From Hymenolepis diminuta (lineage: Eukaryota > Platyhelminthes > Cestoda > Cyclophyllidea > Hymenolepididae): a stretch of DNA of 64,000 nt. How positions within the stretch are numbered: the first letter of the stretch is position 1; every line of letters starts with the position of its first letter. The stretch lies in contig CAADRB010000040.1 in assembly GCA_900708905.1 (NCBI GenBank), positions 1-64,000 on the forward strand. Direction: 5' to 3'. Under the pieces are notes generated by a model, which ran no database searches, had not been told where the DNA came from, and was given only the letters and a program-made list of their open reading frames with translations. Of the stretch, positions 62,101-64,000 are shown piece after piece. The position numbers and the translations under genes are program-made.

Positions 62101-62454
62101 AGAAAACATATTTTATTAGTTGTTGCCATGTTATTTTCAGTAACATGATAAATAAGTATAATTTTCCTTAAGATGAAGCATAAAAGTACAGGCAAAACTG
62201 TTCCAGATATGATGAAGTATACTATATTTGGCATGTGAAGATTTACCAAATACACAATAAGAAATATAAAGGCTTTCAGTTGTAACTTACTTTCTGTAAA
62301 CCTGTTCTGTTCTGAAATATCGACCATTGCGGAGAATTTGAACCTGACCGAAAAGATTATTTACATTAGTTTCAACCAATTCCATTTGTGCCATCCATCG
62401 TTTCACTTCTTCTTCCATGTCGACTGAATGCACCGTTGCGAAATCGGATTCCAT
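6328..62454 (-). CDS. MACF1: Spectraplakin (MACF1/dystonin/Shot family), 54 exons, N-terminus outside window
   Basis: Giant cytolinker that joins F-actin, microtubules and junctions in the cortex. The symbol is family-level: flatworms may have a single ancestor-like copy of MACF1/DST. Domains in order: plakin domain (residues 1 to about 970 of the windowed product), plakin repeats (about 1000-1420), a long acidic disordered region (to about 7505), an estimated 30 spectrin repeats (about 7506-10800), two EF-hands, GAS2, and a Ser/Arg tail with SSIP. Decisive matches are [16 protein letters not shown] and VMVRVGGGW in GAS2, FPTSRLE between the EF-hands, and ENAPFGD and IHKEI in the plakin domain. 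All 54 exons have GT-AG borders (one probable GC-AG) and matching phases, 33,846 nt in all. The first exon seen starts at an acceptor, so the CH-domain exons lie to the right. Family and frame are certain; exact borders of a few exons and isoform structure are inferred. Confidence 0.95.
6796..7077 (-). CDS. Spectraplakin exon: tail with SxIP motif
   Basis: Acceptor TTTTAG, donor GTAATT. Reads [20 protein letters not shown]; later [24 protein letters not shown] flanked by basic residues matches the EB1-binding consensus. One base in and one out match both neighbours. Confidence 0.85.
6917..6928 (-). other. SxIP (SSIP) EB-binding motif
   Basis: Codons TCC AGC ATT CCG within [12 protein letters not shown]. 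SxIP next to basic and Ser residues targets spectraplakins such as MACF1 and Shot to growing microtubule ends through EB1 (family knowledge). Binding here is inferred. Confidence 0.7.
7333..7719 (-). CDS. Spectraplakin exon: C-terminal Ser/Arg-rich tail
   Basis: Acceptor ATCAG after a pyrimidine-rich tract, donor GTAAAC. Reads [20 protein letters not shown] and later [20 protein letters not shown]. If the donor is not used the frame runs seven more codons to a TAG at 7310-7312. The chosen donor keeps phase with the next exon. Basic Gly/Ser/Arg tails in MACF1 bind the microtubule lattice. Confidence 0.85.
7720..8143 (-). other. Intron, 424 nt
   Basis: Between the GAS2 exon and the tail exon. 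No other coding signal seen. Confidence 0.8.
8144..8261 (-). CDS. Spectraplakin exon: core of GAS2 domain
   Basis: Acceptor CTTCAG, donor GTATGT. Reads [20 protein letters not shown], then [19 protein letters not shown]. This is nearly the vertebrate MACF1/GAS2 consensus and is the strongest single family marker. The GAS2 domain binds and stabilises microtubules. Confidence 0.98.
8144..8425 (-). other. GAS2 (GAR) domain, split by one intron
   Basis: Two exons (8335-8425 part and 8144-8261) encode about 70 residues from the DLSKLEG region to KNDPCR. The paired Cys in CTC and the VMVRVGGGW core are conserved. The intron falls between NMYR and FGDSQ. Confidence 0.95.
8335..8579 (-). CDS. Spectraplakin exon: EF-hand 2 and first part of GAS2
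   Basis: Acceptor GTTTAG, donor GTAGGT. Reads [20 protein letters not shown], then the rest of EF-hand 2, then DLSKLEG and GAS2 start [20 protein letters not shown]. Family pattern FPTSRLEM..V is plain. Joins in phase 0 to FGDSQK. Confidence 0.96.
8497..8532 (-). other. EF-hand 2 loop with Lys at position 12
   Basis: Loop [12 protein letters not shown] keeps Asp1, Asn3, Asp5, Gly6 and Ile8, but position 12, normally the bidentate Glu, is Lys (AAA). Calcium binding by this hand is therefore doubtful. Confidence 0.9.
8653..9349 (-). CDS. Spectraplakin exon: last spectrin repeat and EF-hand 1
   Basis: Acceptor ATGTAG, donor GTAAGA. Begins [20 protein letters not shown]; Trp in [12 protein letters not shown]; then [20 protein letters not shown] and [19 protein letters not shown], leading to EF-hand loop [12 protein letters not shown]. 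The LNW...KKARLIDMF stretch is the family's conserved rod end. Confidence 0.95.
8678..8713 (-). other. EF-hand 1 calcium-binding loop
   Basis: Loop [12 protein letters not shown] has Asp at 1, 3, 5, Gly at 6, a hydrophobic residue at 8 and Glu at 12, all canonical. Confidence 0.93.
9418..9729 (-). CDS. Spectraplakin exon: penultimate spectrin repeats
   Basis: Acceptor ATATAG, donor GTAATT, 312 nt, phase 0. Begins [20 protein letters not shown]; ends [12 protein letters not shown]. An Ala/Ser linker [10 protein letters not shown] lies in the middle. Confidence 0.92.
9797..10042 (-). CDS. Spectraplakin exon: spectrin repeat
   Basis: Acceptor TTCTAG, donor GTAAGT, 246 nt, phase 0. Begins [20 protein letters not shown]; ends [12 protein letters not shown]. 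Confidence 0.92.
10112..10256 (-). CDS. Spectraplakin exon: spectrin repeat
   Basis: Acceptor TTTTAG, donor GTAATT. Begins [20 protein letters not shown]; Trp in [17 protein letters not shown]; ends GDVETIK. FxxxLxEWI with GGDVETIK is very like the last repeats of MACF1. Confidence 0.93.
10334..10641 (-). CDS. Spectraplakin exon: spectrin repeat
   Basis: Acceptor TTACAG, donor GTGAGC, two bases carried over. Begins [20 protein letters not shown], a spectrin helix A; ends NAVCTKSLE. Confidence 0.92.
10708..11193 (-). CDS. Spectraplakin exon: about 1.5 spectrin repeats
   Basis: Acceptor TTTTAG, donor GTGGGT, 486 nt, phase 0. Begins [20 protein letters not shown]; Trp in [33 protein letters not shown] marks a repeat junction. 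Confidence 0.92.
11268..11438 (-). CDS. Spectraplakin exon: spectrin repeat
   Basis: Acceptor CTACAG, donor GTTTGT, 171 nt, phase 0. Begins [20 protein letters not shown]; ends [10 protein letters not shown]. Confidence 0.88.
11515..11969 (-). CDS. Spectraplakin exon: spectrin repeat
   Basis: Acceptor TTATAG, donor GTATCC. Begins [39 protein letters not shown] is a classical helix C to A join; Trp in [15 protein letters not shown]; ends LEEALRE. Confidence 0.92.
12050..12248 (-). CDS. Spectraplakin exon: spectrin repeat
   Basis: Acceptor TTTTAG, donor GTTCGT; one base (G) carried over. Begins [20 protein letters not shown]; Trp helix [12 protein letters not shown]; ends SAACVPE. The donor is weak but the frame and helix continue. 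Confidence 0.85.
12314..12798 (-). CDS. Spectraplakin exon: spectrin repeats
   Basis: Acceptor TTTAAG, donor GTAAGA. Begins [20 protein letters not shown]; includes [11 protein letters not shown]; ends CIAQKLQ. An acceptor 11 nt downstream (TTTCAAG then GCACAG) would break the frame from either possible upstream exon, so the start at 12798 is chosen. Confidence 0.88.
12925..12939 (-). CDS. 15-nt microexon in spectraplakin
   Basis: TGTTCAAGGGCATGA between acceptor TTTGCAG and donor GTAAGTTC. Takes one base (G) from the exon at 13033 and leaves one (A), giving VFKGM. Its length is a multiple of 3, so it can be included or skipped. Both splice sites are strong, but transcripts are needed for proof. 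Confidence 0.6.
   Translation of the reverse strand, partial: CSRA
13033..13405 (-). CDS. Spectraplakin exon: spectrin repeat with Ser/Pro loop
   Basis: Acceptor CTCCAG, donor GTAATA; leaves one base (G). Begins [20 protein letters not shown]; a Pro/Ser loop [13 protein letters not shown]; ends DEQSPIDSS. Confidence 0.88.
13482..13688 (-). CDS. Spectraplakin exon: spectrin repeat
   Basis: Acceptor ATCTAG, donor GTAAGA, 207 nt, phase 0. Begins [20 protein letters not shown]; ends [30 protein letters not shown] is a typical helix C. Confidence 0.9.
13689..14054 (-). other. Intron, 366 nt
   Basis: AT-rich, no coding signal seen. Confidence 0.75.
14055..14654 (-). CDS. Spectraplakin exon: about two spectrin repeats
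   Basis: Acceptor TTTTAG, donor GTATTT, 600 nt, phase 0. Begins [20 protein letters not shown]; Trp helices in [14 protein letters not shown] and [15 protein letters not shown]; ends [10 protein letters not shown]. Confidence 0.92.
14764..15149 (-). CDS. Spectraplakin exon: spectrin repeat
   Basis: Acceptor TTCTAG, donor GTAAGT. Begins [20 protein letters not shown]; includes [18 protein letters not shown]; ends SRFDDLLSE. Confidence 0.9.
15222..15306 (-). CDS. Spectraplakin exon: short spectrin-repeat exon
   Basis: Acceptor TATTAG, donor GTAAGT, 85 nt. Reads [20 protein letters not shown] and ends LLGMCS. Phase 0 in, one base (A) out, which completes ACT in the next exon. Confidence 0.86.
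15374..15739 (-). CDS. Spectraplakin exon: spectrin repeat
   Basis: Acceptor TTCCAG, donor GTAAGA, 366 nt, phase 0. Begins [20 protein letters not shown]; conserved Trp in [15 protein letters not shown]; ends ANRIAELK. Confidence 0.92.
15964..16150 (+). repeat. Dispersed repeat, copy B
   Basis: Intron copy of the element at 373-538, in opposite orientation. Its end (16105-16150) recurs again at 16286-16332 as a direct repeat of about 46 bp. Confidence 0.8.
16286..16332 (+). repeat. Direct repeat of 16105-16150
   Basis: GCTCTGTGAGATTACTACCA followed by GAACTTCTGG, against GCTCTGCGAGATTACTACTA followed by GAACTCCTAG. The copies are offset by 181 bp, suggesting tandem or nested copies of the dispersed element. 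Confidence 0.75.
16620..16902 (-). CDS. Spectraplakin exon: spectrin repeat
   Basis: Acceptor ATCTAG, donor GTAAGA. Begins [20 protein letters not shown]; ends [10 protein letters not shown]. The phase matches the exon at 19570 across the long intron. Confidence 0.88.
16903..19569 (-). other. Intron, 2,667 nt
   Basis: Phases of the flanking exons match directly (AG + A), so no exon is required. Short ORFs here show no recognisable sequence. Confidence 0.75.
19570..19817 (-). CDS. Spectraplakin exon: spectrin repeat end and linker
   Basis: Acceptor TCACAG, donor GTAGAT; two bases (AG) carried over a 2.7-kb intron to form AGA. Begins [20 protein letters not shown]; ends SSSPLRPR. Its own frame has no long ATG-initiated stretch, so it was found by splice sites. 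Confidence 0.86.
19890..20378 (-). CDS. Spectraplakin exon: spectrin repeats
   Basis: Acceptor TACCAG, donor GTAAGT, 489 nt, phase 0. Begins [20 protein letters not shown]; ends [19 protein letters not shown] and [16 protein letters not shown] are typical helix C/A sequence. Confidence 0.9.
20449..20703 (-). CDS. Spectraplakin exon: spectrin repeat
   Basis: Acceptor TTTCAG, donor GTAAAT, 255 nt, phase 0. Begins [20 protein letters not shown]; helix [20 protein letters not shown]; ends IERRHADKL. Confidence 0.9.
20777..20920 (-). CDS. Spectraplakin exon: linker into spectrin repeat
   Basis: Acceptor TTTTAG, donor GTGAGT, 144 nt, phase 0 on both sides. Begins [20 protein letters not shown], a Ser/Pro linker, and ends in helix [12 protein letters not shown] skippable cassette. 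Confidence 0.83.
20987..21089 (-). CDS. Spectraplakin exon: short inter-repeat linker
   Basis: Acceptor CATTAG, donor GTTTGT, 103 nt. Reads [20 protein letters not shown], then [12 protein letters not shown]. Charged linker without a full repeat. Its phases (2 in, 0 out) fit both sides. Confidence 0.82.
21168..21415 (-). CDS. Spectraplakin exon: spectrin repeat
   Basis: Acceptor TTACAG, donor GTAAGT, two bases (GG) carried over. Begins [20 protein letters not shown]; ends [11 protein letters not shown]. The 63-nt intron before it is itself in frame and stop-free. Confidence 0.88.
21479..21788 (-). CDS. Spectraplakin exon: spectrin repeat
   Basis: Acceptor TTTCAG, donor GTAGGA. Begins [20 protein letters not shown]; includes [19 protein letters not shown], a typical helix C to A transition; ends PSKEQLQK. 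Confidence 0.9.
21862..22078 (-). CDS. Spectraplakin exon: spectrin repeat
   Basis: Acceptor TTACAG, donor GTAATT. Begins [20 protein letters not shown]; then [13 protein letters not shown]; ends VLKTKVD. Two bases at each end match its neighbours. Confidence 0.88.
22149..22575 (-). CDS. Spectraplakin exon: spectrin repeat, no internal start codon
   Basis: Acceptor TTGTAG, donor GTAAGT; phase 0 in, one base out. Begins [20 protein letters not shown]; conserved Trp helix [15 protein letters not shown]; ends [10 protein letters not shown]. Found from splice sites and continuity with both neighbours. Confidence 0.88.
22652..22844 (-). CDS. Spectraplakin exon: spectrin repeat
   Basis: Acceptor TTTTAG, donor GTATAT. 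Begins [20 protein letters not shown]; ends CNKVLDEMK. Helix with [17 protein letters not shown]. Confidence 0.88.
22927..23375 (-). CDS. Spectraplakin exon: spectrin repeat
   Basis: Acceptor TTCCAG, donor GTGAGA, two bases carried over. Begins [20 protein letters not shown]; conserved Trp in [13 protein letters not shown]; ends DKTQQLVEK. Confidence 0.9.
23447..23857 (-). CDS. Spectraplakin exon: spectrin repeat
   Basis: Acceptor GTCTAG, donor GTAAGT, 411 nt, phase 0. Begins [20 protein letters not shown]; later [12 protein letters not shown] and [12 protein letters not shown]. One full repeat plus linker. Confidence 0.9.
23932..24219 (-). CDS. Spectraplakin exon: spectrin repeat
   Basis: Acceptor TTTCAG, donor GTGATC, 288 nt, phase 0. 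Begins [20 protein letters not shown]; helix with [13 protein letters not shown]. Ends [10 protein letters not shown]. Confidence 0.88.
24293..24448 (-). CDS. Spectraplakin exon: spectrin repeat
   Basis: Acceptor TTTAAG, donor GTATAA, 156 nt, phase 0. Begins [20 protein letters not shown]; ends [12 protein letters not shown]. Reads as helix B into C of one repeat. Confidence 0.85.
24518..24664 (-). CDS. Spectraplakin exon: spectrin-repeat rod begins
   Basis: Acceptor GTTAG, donor GTATGT, 147 nt, phase 0 on both sides. Begins [20 protein letters not shown]; ends [11 protein letters not shown]. The helix [18 protein letters not shown] is a spectrin helix A with its conserved Trp. Confidence 0.86.
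24665..25021 (-). other. Intron, 357 nt, after the giant exon
   Basis: Separates the giant exon from the spectrin rod. No coding signal seen. Confidence 0.8.
25022..39925 (-). CDS. Spectraplakin giant exon, 4,968 residues, acidic Ser/Glu-rich
   Basis: A single open exon of 14,904 nt, phase 0 on both sides. Acceptor TTTAG precedes [17 protein letters not shown]; donor GTATTT follows [18 protein letters not shown]. Composition is rich in Ser, Glu, Asp and Lys with few aromatics, so mostly disordered. The first half has tandem duplications (33170-34580). The second half carries a recurring motif of the form G-x-(I/V)-(C/Y/S)-x-(D/E)-E-(F/L)-A-(N/S). Shot and VAB-10 also place plakin-repeat or giant exons here, but I see no regular plakin repeats in this one. 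Function unknown; isoform-specific use is likely from its phase. Confidence 0.95.
25790..32700 (-). repeat. Recurring G-x-I-C-x-(D/E)-E-F-A-N motif array
   Basis: At least a dozen clear copies and about ten weaker ones lie in the second half of the giant exon: [128 protein letters not shown]. Spacing is about 60-150 residues. The family of this motif is unknown to me. Confidence 0.75.
33170..33850 (-). repeat. Three tandem units of about 80 residues in giant exon
   Basis: Units begin at FVSEKDRYF (33832), FVPDTDNK (33601) and FVPETDRQ (33355), spaced 77 and 82 codons. Each contains a (I/R)(S/P)LE..(K)SD(V/I)(S/C)ELE-like phrase, then DE(T/A)S(F/I)VD, then EHGE, then IDD...(A/S)E(L/Q)P. Confidence 0.85.
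34069..34181 (-). repeat. 113-bp exact repeat, downstream copy
   Basis: Identical over 113 bases to 34420-34532, in the same orientation, 351 bp (117 codons) apart. Encodes [20 protein letters not shown] and the following 18 residues inside the giant exon. Confidence 0.95.
34420..34532 (-). repeat. 113-bp exact repeat, upstream copy
   Basis: Partner of 34069-34181. Base-for-base identity, including third positions, indicates a recent duplication or gene conversion, or a collapse or duplication error in assembly. Confidence 0.95.
40184..44071 (-). CDS. Spectraplakin exon: three plakin repeats and acidic tail, 1,296 residues
   Basis: Acceptor TTTTAG, donor GTAAGT, 3,888 nt, phase 0 on both sides. 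Begins [16 protein letters not shown]. Plakin repeats read [30 protein letters not shown] plus [14 protein letters not shown], and [13 protein letters not shown] plus [14 protein letters not shown]. After about residue 520 the sequence becomes charged and disordered and contains two Gly/Ala-rich hydrophobic segments. Plakin repeats bind intermediate filaments or partner proteins in plectin and desmoplakin; the partner here is unknown. Confidence 0.95.
40556..40682 (-). repeat. Gly/Ala hydrophobic motif, copy 2
   Basis: [20 protein letters not shown] then [18 protein letters not shown]. Same order as copy 1: Gly/Ala run, G-x-MAY, then I-x-x-K-(I/L)-(Q/K)-S. Confidence 0.7.
42187..42296 (-). 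repeat. Gly/Ala hydrophobic motif, copy 1
   Basis: [20 protein letters not shown] then [16 protein letters not shown] hydrophobic Gly/Ala run followed by MAY and an amphipathic Lys-rich helix, embedded in disordered acidic sequence. Matches copy 2 about 540 residues downstream. Confidence 0.7.
42568..42780 (-). repeat. Plakin repeat unit
   Basis: [20 protein letters not shown], then [14 protein letters not shown], then [20 protein letters not shown]. The most canonical plakin repeat in the window. Confidence 0.88.
43205..43408 (-). repeat. Plakin repeat unit
   Basis: [15 protein letters not shown], then [14 protein letters not shown], then [19 protein letters not shown]. Complete repeat with the trailing strand pattern. 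Confidence 0.85.
43735..43895 (-). repeat. Plakin repeat unit
   Basis: [15 protein letters not shown] followed by [14 protein letters not shown]: the canonical WxDPxTGRL then EAxxxxxLDP of plakin repeats. Confidence 0.85.
44072..45608 (-). other. Intron, 1,537 nt
   Basis: Contains one copy (about 44665-44800) of a repeat also found around the assembly gap near 51000. No exon recognised. Confidence 0.75.
44665..44800 (+). repeat. Repeat related to sequence around the N gap
   Basis: TTAGACTTACCGTTATTCGA and GTTGCTTCCCACAATTGAAA resemble TTAGACTTTCTGTTCACTGA and GCTGCTTCCCACAATTAAAA at 51006-51051, in the same orientation. The left part (CTCTTTGATATCTTGATGTC) resembles CCCTTTGATGCCCCGACGTT just before the gap. 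Confidence 0.6.
45609..46430 (-). CDS. Spectraplakin exon: first plakin (plectin-type) repeats
   Basis: Acceptor TTACAG, donor GTGAGG, 822 nt, phase 0 on both sides. Begins [20 protein letters not shown]; a basic patch SSRRKRRK follows. Plakin-repeat signatures are [13 protein letters not shown] with ITVGEAL, then [12 protein letters not shown] with [13 protein letters not shown] nearby donor GTAGCA, 6 nt downstream, would change the end by two residues. The phase makes it a skippable cassette. Confidence 0.9.
45750..46160 (-). repeat. Plakin (plectin-type) repeats in 822-nt exon
   Basis: Two recognisable units of the protein repeat: a helix-ending [10 protein letters not shown] followed by ITVGEAL, and SKLLDPVRG followed by [12 protein letters not shown]. 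Each fits the xGLxDP..G....EA pattern of plakin repeats. Confidence 0.8.
46503..46712 (-). CDS. Spectraplakin exon: linker after plakin domain
   Basis: Acceptor TTACAG, donor GTGAGA, 210 nt, phase 0 on both sides. Begins [20 protein letters not shown], then [13 protein letters not shown], then a helix [19 protein letters not shown]. The PPGIG linker sits just before the plakin-repeat exon. Confidence 0.83.
46713..47984 (-). other. Intron, 1,272 nt
   Basis: Contains a short TATTC-type simple repeat at about 47098-47124. A 75-codon minus-strand ORF at 47120-47347 has no recognisable domain. Confidence 0.7.
47985..48240 (-). CDS. Spectraplakin exon: plakin-domain spectrin-like repeat
   Basis: Acceptor TTTCAG, donor GTATGT. 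Reads [20 protein letters not shown], then [18 protein letters not shown], and ends NLTNLLE. Takes two bases from the exon at 49827. The W at helix A and the even spacing fit a spectrin repeat. Confidence 0.85.
48241..49826 (-). other. Intron, 1,586 nt
   Basis: Flanking phases match directly. A 96-codon minus-strand ORF (48901-49191) shows no domain I know and may be chance or a decayed element. Confidence 0.7.
49827..50029 (-). CDS. Spectraplakin exon: plakin-domain spectrin-like repeat
   Basis: Acceptor GTTAG, donor GTAAGT, leaves two bases (AT) that make ATG with the next exon. Begins [20 protein letters not shown] and ends [12 protein letters not shown]. No start codon of its own; recognised from splice sites and heptads. 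Confidence 0.85.
50030..52459 (-). other. Intron, 2,430 nt, with assembly gap
   Basis: Includes the N run and a GC-richer patch at about 51265-51345 that may be a dispersed element. Flanking exon phases match, so the gap probably does not hide a needed exon. Confidence 0.75.
50960..51000. other. Assembly gap, 41 N
   Basis: Run of N. Sequence on both sides resembles the continuous stretch at about 44665-44800, so the gap sits inside a repeat copy. Confidence 0.98.
52460..52810 (-). CDS. Spectraplakin exon: plakin-domain spectrin-like repeat
   Basis: Acceptor TTTCAG, donor GTAAGT, phase 0, 117 residues. Begins [20 protein letters not shown]; later [20 protein letters not shown]. Helical heptads throughout, with a Ser-rich loop [17 protein letters not shown]. 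Confidence 0.88.
52811..53383 (-). other. Intron, 573 nt, probable GC-AG
   Basis: Begins GCGAGT and ends TTTCAG on the minus strand if the model is right. No coding signal inside. Confidence 0.6.
53384..53665 (-). CDS. Spectraplakin exon: plakin-domain spectrin-like repeat, probable GC donor
   Basis: Acceptor TTTCAG; begins [20 protein letters not shown] and ends [10 protein letters not shown]. No phase-0 GT donor gives a good helix, but AAA followed by GCGAGT (53378-53383) does, joining LKEHK to EWSRSVN as one continuous helix. A GTACTC donor leaving the exon at 53402 is the alternative. The left border is the least certain in the model. Confidence 0.78.
53666..54168 (-). other. Intron, 503 nt
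   Basis: No coding signal seen. Confidence 0.75.
54169..54405 (-). CDS. Spectraplakin exon: end of SH3, next spectrin-like repeat
   Basis: Acceptor TTACAG, donor GTATAA, phase 0. Begins [20 protein letters not shown]. The segment EAPAVCFL matches the family's conserved SH3 end (MVPSVCF-type), followed by helical sequence with [17 protein letters not shown]. Confidence 0.85.
54476..54739 (-). CDS. Spectraplakin exon: helix and first part of diverged SH3
   Basis: Acceptor CTTTAG, donor GTGGGA, phase 0. Begins [20 protein letters not shown], then [16 protein letters not shown] and a long acidic linker before [13 protein letters not shown]. The position and hydrophobic pattern fit the SH3 of the plakin domain, with an expanded loop. 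Confidence 0.82.
54816..55043 (-). CDS. Spectraplakin exon: plakin domain
   Basis: Acceptor GTCTAG, donor GTAAGT, phase 0. Begins [20 protein letters not shown] and continues [13 protein letters not shown]. The W-x-W-L-L-Q-L and FF..AKE patterns are characteristic of the helix pair ahead of the plakin SH3. Confidence 0.92.
55044..56460 (-). other. Intron, 1,417 nt, with AT microsatellite
   Basis: Phase 0 on both sides. A GC-richer patch at about 55305-55385 may be a dispersed element; nothing else recognised. Confidence 0.75.
56141..56169. repeat. (AT)n microsatellite, about 29 bp
   Basis: Uninterrupted alternating AT run. Confidence 0.95.
56461..56565 (-). CDS. Spectraplakin exon: plakin domain, 35 residues
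   Basis: Acceptor TTTCAG, donor GTTAAT, 105 nt, phase 0. Encodes [20 protein letters not shown] and ends [11 protein letters not shown]. This fills the expected loop between the EYEFFR helix and the next Trp helix; HP followed by a hydrophobic helix is typical of plakin domains. Confidence 0.85.
56566..57558 (-). other. Intron, 993 nt
   Basis: Phase 0 on both sides; no coding signal seen. Confidence 0.75.
57559..57723 (-). CDS. Spectraplakin exon: plakin domain
   Basis: Acceptor GTCTAG, donor GTAAGA, 165 nt in phase 0. Encodes [20 protein letters not shown], then [17 protein letters not shown]. It aligns by eye with the plakin segment in which one Trp-containing helix is followed by a Trp-Ser. 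Confidence 0.88.
57801..57967 (-). CDS. Spectraplakin exon: plakin domain
   Basis: Acceptor TTTCAG, donor GTAATT. Encodes [20 protein letters not shown], then [11 protein letters not shown] and [16 protein letters not shown] is the conserved continuation of ENAPFGD in the plakin domain. Phase 1 in, phase 0 out. Confidence 0.9.
57968..60911 (-). other. Intron, 2,944 nt
   Basis: Flanking phases match (T + CT). Contains an ORF-like stretch at 58200-58487 that could be an alternative first exon. The rest is unassigned. Confidence 0.7.
58364..58487 (-). CDS. Candidate alternative first exon, uncertain
   Basis: ATG-initiated [20 protein letters not shown] continues to a GTTTAC donor that leaves one base, which is the phase the exon at 57967 needs. 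The joined product would lack the CH domains and the first part of the plakin domain. The frame itself stays open to 58200. Composition looks coding, but I do not recognise the sequence. It could also be chance. Confidence 0.25.
60912..61180 (-). CDS. Spectraplakin exon: plakin domain
   Basis: Acceptor ATTCAG, donor GTAAGA. Begins [20 protein letters not shown] and ends [14 protein letters not shown]. The phrase ENAPFGD is a hallmark of the family's plakin domain (family knowledge). Takes two bases from the previous exon and leaves one, which matches both neighbours. Confidence 0.9.
61181..62290 (-). other. Intron, 1,110 nt
   Basis: Phases match (AA + A). No other coding signal seen. Confidence 0.75.
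62291..62454 (-). CDS. Spectraplakin exon: start of plakin domain
   Basis: Acceptor TTTTAG precedes [20 protein letters not shown]; donor GTAAGT follows VYRK with two bases carried over. The EEEVKRW and [20 protein letters not shown] pattern is the first spectrin-like helix bundle of a plakin domain. The exon begins with ATG directly after the acceptor, in phase 0, so it could in principle start an isoform without CH domains, but I treat it as internal. Confidence 0.85.
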
Positions 62455-64000
62455 CTAAAAATAAAAAGTGTTGTTCCATTATGTGTACGCTTCTTATTTC
62501 GATTTAAATGAAAAAAACTAGAGTATTATTAGAATTTACCATTAAATTCTAGATAAAAATGGCCATTAAACCTTTAAGAAAGAAGTGACTCATTTTATTG
62601 TGTACATTTGCACCTAAAAATACCTACTAATCTCATAAACTTGCCACTTATTAAAGTAGTTCCAACTTTCAAATAACATCCCTATATTAGTTGGAGAATG
62701 TTCCTTTTTAAGGCAATGTAATAAAGTATAAAACTGTTTATATCCCCATCAAAAATTTCGAGTTCGATGCCCATCGGTGCTCACCTAGTGAACGAGAGGG
62801 CCAACTACCCCGCTCAACCCCGGCTAACAAAGGGAGGGGTAGAATTCGAGTTTCTCACCAGAAAGACTTCATGATATTTAGAATTAGACGACTTTTCCGT
62901 TAGCTTTCTAATCAAAACATCTTATTGCATGATTCATTCGTGTCCGTAAAAATTTTTTGTGTTTTAAGAGGATTGAAATTAAGGCAGATTTTGAAATTAA
63001 TAAATTTAGCTAATCTTAGATCGTCGAACGAATTTACATATACTCGTGTTTTCTTGATTAAAAAGGGTAGAGTTCAATTTGCATTGTTAATGTGAATTGG
63101 AGGAGACTTTAATCAACAAGAAACTTCATAAGACGAATAGTTTCACAAGAATATTGTAAGGACTGCTATAATATTAGTAAATATTGATCAATCTAATTCA
63201 TCAGGGCTACCGTGAAAGTACAGAACATGATTAGAACAGTCTCATTAGTATCACTTTAAATTAAAAGACTGAACAGATTCAATAAAAAAATGATATTCTA
63301 ATATAAATCTTCTTCCTTTTTTCAAAGGAAAATATTTTAATGATAACTCTTTTAGTCCCCTAAACCTATTCAATACTTTAATTGACCACCTTTCATCACT
63401 TTTTACATGCATGCAAACAATTCCTTTGTTGATTTTGACAAATTCAAAATTCTAAACGGTCAGAAACTGTATGAAAGTTAGCTAATAAATCTCTGGCGTG
63501 TACACTCTCAACATAACGAAAATAAGTTGATATTTGGATGGGAAAAAGTAGCGCTAGATCTTGTCAAACTTGGTTCAATGTACTTCGAAAAAGTTGGCCA
63601 GTTGAAAAAAAGGGCTTCACTGGTAAAAAGATAGTCAGAGGCAAATCAGTTTATTTGCCTCCAAACAGTACAGATAAGTCTGGGAAGAAGTCTGTGTCAG
63701 TCAATATCTCTTTATAAGGGGAAATAGTGAATTCCAATTTTAGGGTTACCCATAAATTAGAAAATTCCGGATAATATTTAATATTATTCTATGAAACTGT
63801 CTATCAATTGTCAACTGAACAAAGATTAATAACTATAAAAGAATTTCTTTAAACGGAGGTGGATCTTTTCTATATCAGCTAGTTATATCAAGAAATAACA
63901 ATGATGTAAGCTTAAGGGCACTAACATTAAATCTTTCAAAATATGAACCCCTAGAATAACAACTTTGACTGCTTCCAACATTCTAAAACTTAATCAGTGA
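62455..64000 (-). other. Upstream intron leading to off-window exons
   Basis: No further plakin or CH-domain exon recognised. A GC-rich patch at about 62755-62865 stands out from AT-rich surroundings and may be a dispersed element. Confidence 0.6.

Noticed and set aside
1..64000. Bacterial-type features: operons, CRISPR arrays, insertion sequences, phage genes
   Set aside because: The sequence is a spliced animal gene with intron-rich AT-rich flanks; no regularly spaced repeats or prokaryotic gene layout were seen.
1..64000. tRNA or rRNA genes
   Set aside because: I saw no convincing tRNA arms with A/B-box promoters or rRNA-like conserved stretches on reading both strands.

Overview
The window is a piece of an animal (metazoan) genome. 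It is AT-rich, has many very short GT-AG introns of about 60-80 nt, and carries one assembly gap of 41 N. Almost all of it is one gene on the minus strand: a spectraplakin, the giant cytoskeletal crosslinker family of MACF1, dystonin, Drosophila Shot and C. elegans VAB-10. The low GC, compact introns, a 15-nt microexon and the diverged sequence suggest a flatworm, perhaps a tapeworm. That placement is an inference; the family assignment is strong.

I assembled 54 coding exons by hand from 62454 down to a stop codon at 6328. Every exon-exon junction keeps the reading frame. The joined frame is 33,846 nt, or 11,281 residues, and it is incomplete: the N-terminal actin-binding calponin-homology domains must lie beyond position 64000.

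In coding order (right to left) the layout is: (1) 62454-46503, plakin domain with spectrin-like repeats and a diverged, split SH3; (2) 46430-40184, two exons with plakin (plectin-type) repeats followed by a disordered acidic region that holds two copies of a Gly/Ala-rich hydrophobic motif; (3) 39925-25022, one uninterrupted 14,904-nt exon encoding 4,968 acidic, Ser/Glu-rich residues with internal duplications and a recurrent short motif; (4) 24664 to about 8800, an estimated 30 spectrin repeats in about 33 exons; (5) 8713-8497, two EF-hands; (6) about 8425-8144, the microtubule-binding GAS2 domain; (7) 7719-6328, a Ser/Arg-rich tail with an S-x-I-P motif of the kind that binds EB proteins.

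The exons 46503, 45609, 40184, 25022 and 24518 all begin and end in phase 0. They could therefore be skipped singly or together to make short MACF1-like or giant plakin-repeat isoforms. Positions 1-6327 and the larger introns hold no gene I can support. They contain old dispersed repeats, an AT microsatellite and a few ORF-like stretches.
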